A stretch of DNA of 64,000 nucleotides, taken from positions 1-64,000 of the forward strand of contig CAZCBE010000018.1 of the NCBI GenBank assembly GCA_964496695.1. Direction: 5' to 3'. The position numbers and the translations under genes were made by a program. Under the pieces are notes generated by a model. The model was not told the origin of the DNA. It did not search any database and saw only the letters and a list, made by a program, of their open reading frames with translations. This DNA is from SXTU01 sp964496695 (lineage in GTDB: Bacteria; Verrucomicrobiota; Verrucomicrobiia; Limisphaerales; SXTU01). Positions 61,941 to 64,000 of this stretch are shown piece after piece. The number at the start of each line of letters is the position of its first letter. The first letter of the stretch is position 1.

Positions 61941-63113
61941 ATGAACCAGCTTCCGTTCACCCCGAGCGCTGTCGATGTTTTCCCCGGCGGGAAAGAGCCG
62001 GGGAGAGAACCAACGGCCCGCCAACGGCCGCGATTTCCGCCCTTGAAGTGGAGCGCGGCCCTCCGGGCCGCAGCGGCAACTTGCGAAGTGGGTCGTGCGG
62101 ATGGCCGAAGCATTTCTTGGTCGGGGTGGCTGCTGCGGGCGGGACGCCCGCGCTCCGGTTCATGGGAAGGGAGACCGGCCACGTCATCGCAGCGAAGCCG
62201 CCTGCTGGCCTTGGTGCTGCTTCCGTTGCTCGCCTTCTCCGCCTGCACCCGCGCCGCTGAACCTGCCAGCAAACTCAAGGTCCTCACCAGCTTCCTCCCC
62301 GTCTATTGCTTCACCGCGAACATCGCGGGCGATCTCGCCGAGGTCGAAAACCTCCTGCCGGCGAACGTCGGCCCGCACGACTACCAGTTCGCCCCGCGCG
62401 ACCTCCGCAAGCTCTCCGGCGCGCAGCTTTTCGTCATCAACGGCCACGGCATGGAGGAATGGCTCGGCAAGGCGGTGAAGGCGGCGAAAGGTTCCAAGAC
62501 CGCCACCCTCGTCGAGGCCTACGCCGGTGTGCCCAAGGAGCGGCTCATCCACGAGCTGCCCCACATCCACCTCCCCGGCGAGCACGGCCATCACCATCAC
62601 GACGGCCCCAATCCCCACCTCTGGCTGGACCCCACGCTCGCCGCCCACGCCGTCACCAACATCCTCACCGCGCTGCAAAAGGCCGACCCCAGGAACGCCG
62701 CCGCCTACGCGGCCAATGCCGCCCGCTACGTCGAGCGCCTGCACGCCCTCGACCGCGAACTCGCCACCGCCCTCGCGCCCTTCAAGGCGCGCCGCATCGT
62801 CACTTACCACCACGCCTTCCCCTACTTCACGCGCCGCTATGCCCTCGACCTCATCGGCGTGATCGAGGAGGTGCCCGACGTGGAGCCGTCGCCGAAATAC
62901 CTGGCCGCTCTGCTCAAGGTCATGCGCGAGAAGGACGTGAAAGTCATCTTCACCGAGCCGCAGTTCTCCCCCAAGCTCGCCGAGCGCATCTCCAAGGACA
63001 CCAAGATCCCCGTCGCCGAACTCGACACGCTGGAGACCGGCCCGCTCAAGCCCACGGCGTATGAGGAGGGATTACGGCGGAATCTGAATACGCTGCTGAA
63101 GCATTTGAAGTGA
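61941..63113 (+). CDS. znuA: Zinc/manganese ABC transporter substrate-binding protein (ZnuA-like), start unresolved
   Basis: The mature part is ZnuA-like (SLAKLKVLTSFLPVYC region): metal-binding His-rich loop GEHGHHHHDG, then HLWLDPTLAAH, ERLHALDRELATALAPFKAR, FTEPQFSPKLAERISK and LDTLETGPLKPTAYEEGLR. A lipoprotein signal LLALVLLPLLAFSAC lies at about residues 89-103 counted from 61941. The only upstream ATG in frame is 61941, but the sequence between it and the signal is repeat DNA (hairpins 61982-62151), not a signal peptide. The genuine start was probably lost or uses a nonstandard codon near 62181-62211. Likely function: periplasmic zinc capture, with znuC downstream. Confidence 0.75.
   Translation: MNQLPFTPSAVDVFPGGKEPGREPTARQRPRFPPLKWSAALRAAAATCEVGRADGRSISWSGWLLRAGRPRSGSWEGRPATSSQRSRLLALVLLPLLAFSACTRAAEPASKLKVLTSFLPVYCFTANIAGDLAEVENLLPANVGPHDYQFAPRDLRKLSGAQLFVINGHGMEEWLGKAVKAAKGSKTATLVEAYAGVPKERLIHELPHIHLPGEHGHHHHDGPNPHLWLDPTLAAHAVTNILTALQKADPRNAAAYAANAARYVERLHALDRELATALAPFKARRIVTYHHAFPYFTRRYALDLIGVIEEVPDVEPSPKYLAALLKVMREKDVKVIFTEPQFSPKLAERISKDTKIPVAELDTLETGPLKPTAYEEGLRRNLNTLLKHLK
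61982..62151. repeat. Cluster of three GC-rich hairpins inside the znuA 5' end
   Basis: Arms CCCCGGC/GCCGGGG (61982-61988/61997-62003), GCGGCCC/GGGCCGC (62055-62061/62065-62071) and GCGGGCG/CGCCCGC (62135-62141/62145-62151). The last has the GCGGGCGGGACGCCCGC form seen as a dispersed repeat in related genomes (recalled). Confidence 0.55.
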
Positions 63114-63182
63114 AGGTAGAGAAACCCAGGGCGAATGAACTTTTGTGCGCGAAAGAGTCGAGCGGGCCAAGTCCTTTGCCGA

Positions 63183-63262
63183 GGGCTGAAAGCCCGGCAT
63201 GTGATAGCCCGGGGTGAAGCCCCGGGTCGGGGCCACGAAATTACGTTTAGCCCTGAAAGGGC
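63183..63262. repeat. Three TGAAR-loop hairpins between znuA and znuC
   Basis: GGGC-TGAAA-GCCC (63183-63195), CCCGGGG-TGAAG-CCCCGGG (63208-63226) and GCCC-TGAAA-GGGC (63250-63262). All share a TGAA(A/G) loop, so they look like units of one repeat family. Confidence 0.6.
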
Positions 63263-63323
63263 GGAACACTCTCCCCGTCCCGCCTTCACCATGATGGGTT
63301 GCCTTGGACCTCGACCTCTGCAT

Positions 63324-63377
63324 TCGTCCCGTCTCTGCGGTGCGGCGGAATTTGCTTTCACCGCAGAGACGGGACGA
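63324..63377. repeat. 19-bp perfect inverted repeat upstream of znuC
   Basis: Arms TCGTCCCGTCTCTGCGGTG (63324-63342) and its exact complement (63359-63377), with a 16-base loop. The CTCTGCGG core recurs near 43370. It could be a miniature mobile repeat or a strong transcript structure before znuC. Confidence 0.6.
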
Positions 63378-63454
63378 CCGCAGAGAGAGCCAGAGCGCGC
63401 TTGCCCGCTCGTCGGCCCACTCCGCATTCTTCATTCCGCACTCCGCATTTCCCC

Positions 63455-64000
63455 GTGACCCCCTCCCACACCACCTGCAGCCACTCCGCCGCTGACATCG
63501 CTGTCTCCGTGCGCGACCTGCGCGTCACGCTCGGCGGGCAGGCCATCTTGCGCGGGGTGAACCTGCACCTGCATCGCGGGCAGCTTGTCGCGCTCATCGG
63601 CCCGAACGGCTCGGGCAAGACCACGCTGCTGCGTGCCATGGTCGGCCTGCAAAAGCCTGACTCCGGCGACGTCCGCCTCTTCGGCGAGAGCAATTTGAAG
63701 AAGGCCCTGCCGCGCGTGGGCTACGTCCCGCAACGCCTCTCGCTGGACCGCAGCTTCATCCTCAGCGTCCGCGAGTTCCTCGCCCTGCGCCTGCGCGAGA
63801 CGCAGCACTGGTTCTGGCACCGCCACCGCGACACCGACGACCGCCTCCGCGCCGCGATGGCTGAACTGGGCGCGGAGCCGCTGCTGGACCGCCCCATCGC
63901 CGCGCTTTCCGGCGGCCAGCTTCAGCGCGTGCTCATCGTCTTCGCCCTGCTGAAACAGCCCGACCTCCTGCTCCTGGACGAACCCACCGCCGGCGTGGAC
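63455..64000 (+). CDS. znuC: Metal ABC transporter ATP-binding protein (ZnuC-like), cut by the window end
   Basis: GTG at 63455 begins MTPSHTTCSHSAADIAVSVR. Walker A GPNGSGKT, Q-loop VGYVPQ, signature ALSGGQLQRVLIV and Walker B LLLLDEPTAGVD are present, the last touching the window edge. It is the ATPase partner of the ZnuA-like protein, about 340 bp downstream of it. The remaining C-terminus and permease should lie just beyond 64000. Confidence 0.88.
   Translation, partial: MTPSHTTCSHSAADIAVSVRDLRVTLGGQAILRGVNLHLHRGQLVALIGPNGSGKTTLLRAMVGLQKPDSGDVRLFGESNLKKALPRVGYVPQRLSLDRSFILSVREFLALRLRETQHWFWHRHRDTDDRLRAAMAELGAEPLLDRPIAALSGGQLQRVLIVFALLKQPDLLLLDEPTAGVD

Noticed and set aside
1..64000. CRISPR arrays, retron or diversity-generating reverse transcriptase
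   Set aside because: No regularly spaced direct repeats and no YxDD reverse-transcriptase motif were seen on either strand.

Overview
The window looks like a chromosomal segment of a GC-rich member of Verrucomicrobiota (inference). The pointers are paired short prepilin-like proteins with a GFTLVEIMIVVAIIGLLAA N-terminus, tandem secreted PQQ/BamB-type propellers, many short GC-rich hairpin repeats of the type seen in that phylum, and the composition of the housekeeping genes. There are no rRNA genes, CRISPR array, integrase or plasmid/phage structural genes.

Layout. (1) 322-18700, minus strand: seven tightly packed genes, three joins being 4-base ATGA overlaps. In transcription order: a type III-like restriction subunit (SF2 helicase + PD-(D/E)XK), a RecD-like helicase with its own C-terminal PD-(D/E)XK-like domain, a Mod-type DNA methyltransferase with an AT-richer target-recognition segment, two proteins of unknown function, a RelE-like/UvrD helicase fusion, and a 1614-residue Hsp90/sacsin-type ATPase fused to an SF2 helicase. 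This is the best candidate in the window for an undescribed anti-phage system. A frameshifted esterase fragment lies at its left edge. (2) 19029-22691, minus: an SOS-like operon of lexA, a DnaE2-like gene that starts after the catalytic palm aspartates, a Cho/UvrC-like GIY-YIG nuclease and an unknown protein, all coupled by 4-base overlaps. (3) 22747-31435: a secreted OB-fold protein, a trypsin-like protease, an astacin-like lipoprotein protease and a large coiled-coil lipoprotein, followed by three consecutive decayed genes (NUC1 endonuclease, esterase, TPR protein) and a second NUC1 fragment on the other side of the block.

(4) 31476-37780: a secreted SBBP-propeller protein and a DUF72 gene split by a complete IS66-family element (35191-37669) with exact 8-bp target duplications. 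(5) 38370-42621: an ECF-like sigma factor, a histidine-kinase-like ATPase, three small unknown genes and a divergent SorC-like protein. (6) tRNA-Lys(UUU), then a BNR/Asp-box protein coupled to a MoaD/ThiS-like carrier, and HtrA. (7) 46943-52101: three tandem secreted PQQ-propeller paralogues. (8) 52247-57262: a nucleotidyltransferase cassette, a secreted unknown protein with a partial duplicate at its 3' end, and an ABC ATPase-permease-TPR operon. (9) 57363-64000: twin prepilins, GST-like protein, PIN-PhoH ATPase, a zinc-less DksA-like protein with rpmG and rpsR, and the start of a zinc uptake locus (znuA, znuC running off the window).

Start sites were chosen by hand from overlaps, ribosome-binding sites and signal peptides. 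Family names come from motifs read by eye; no database search was possible.
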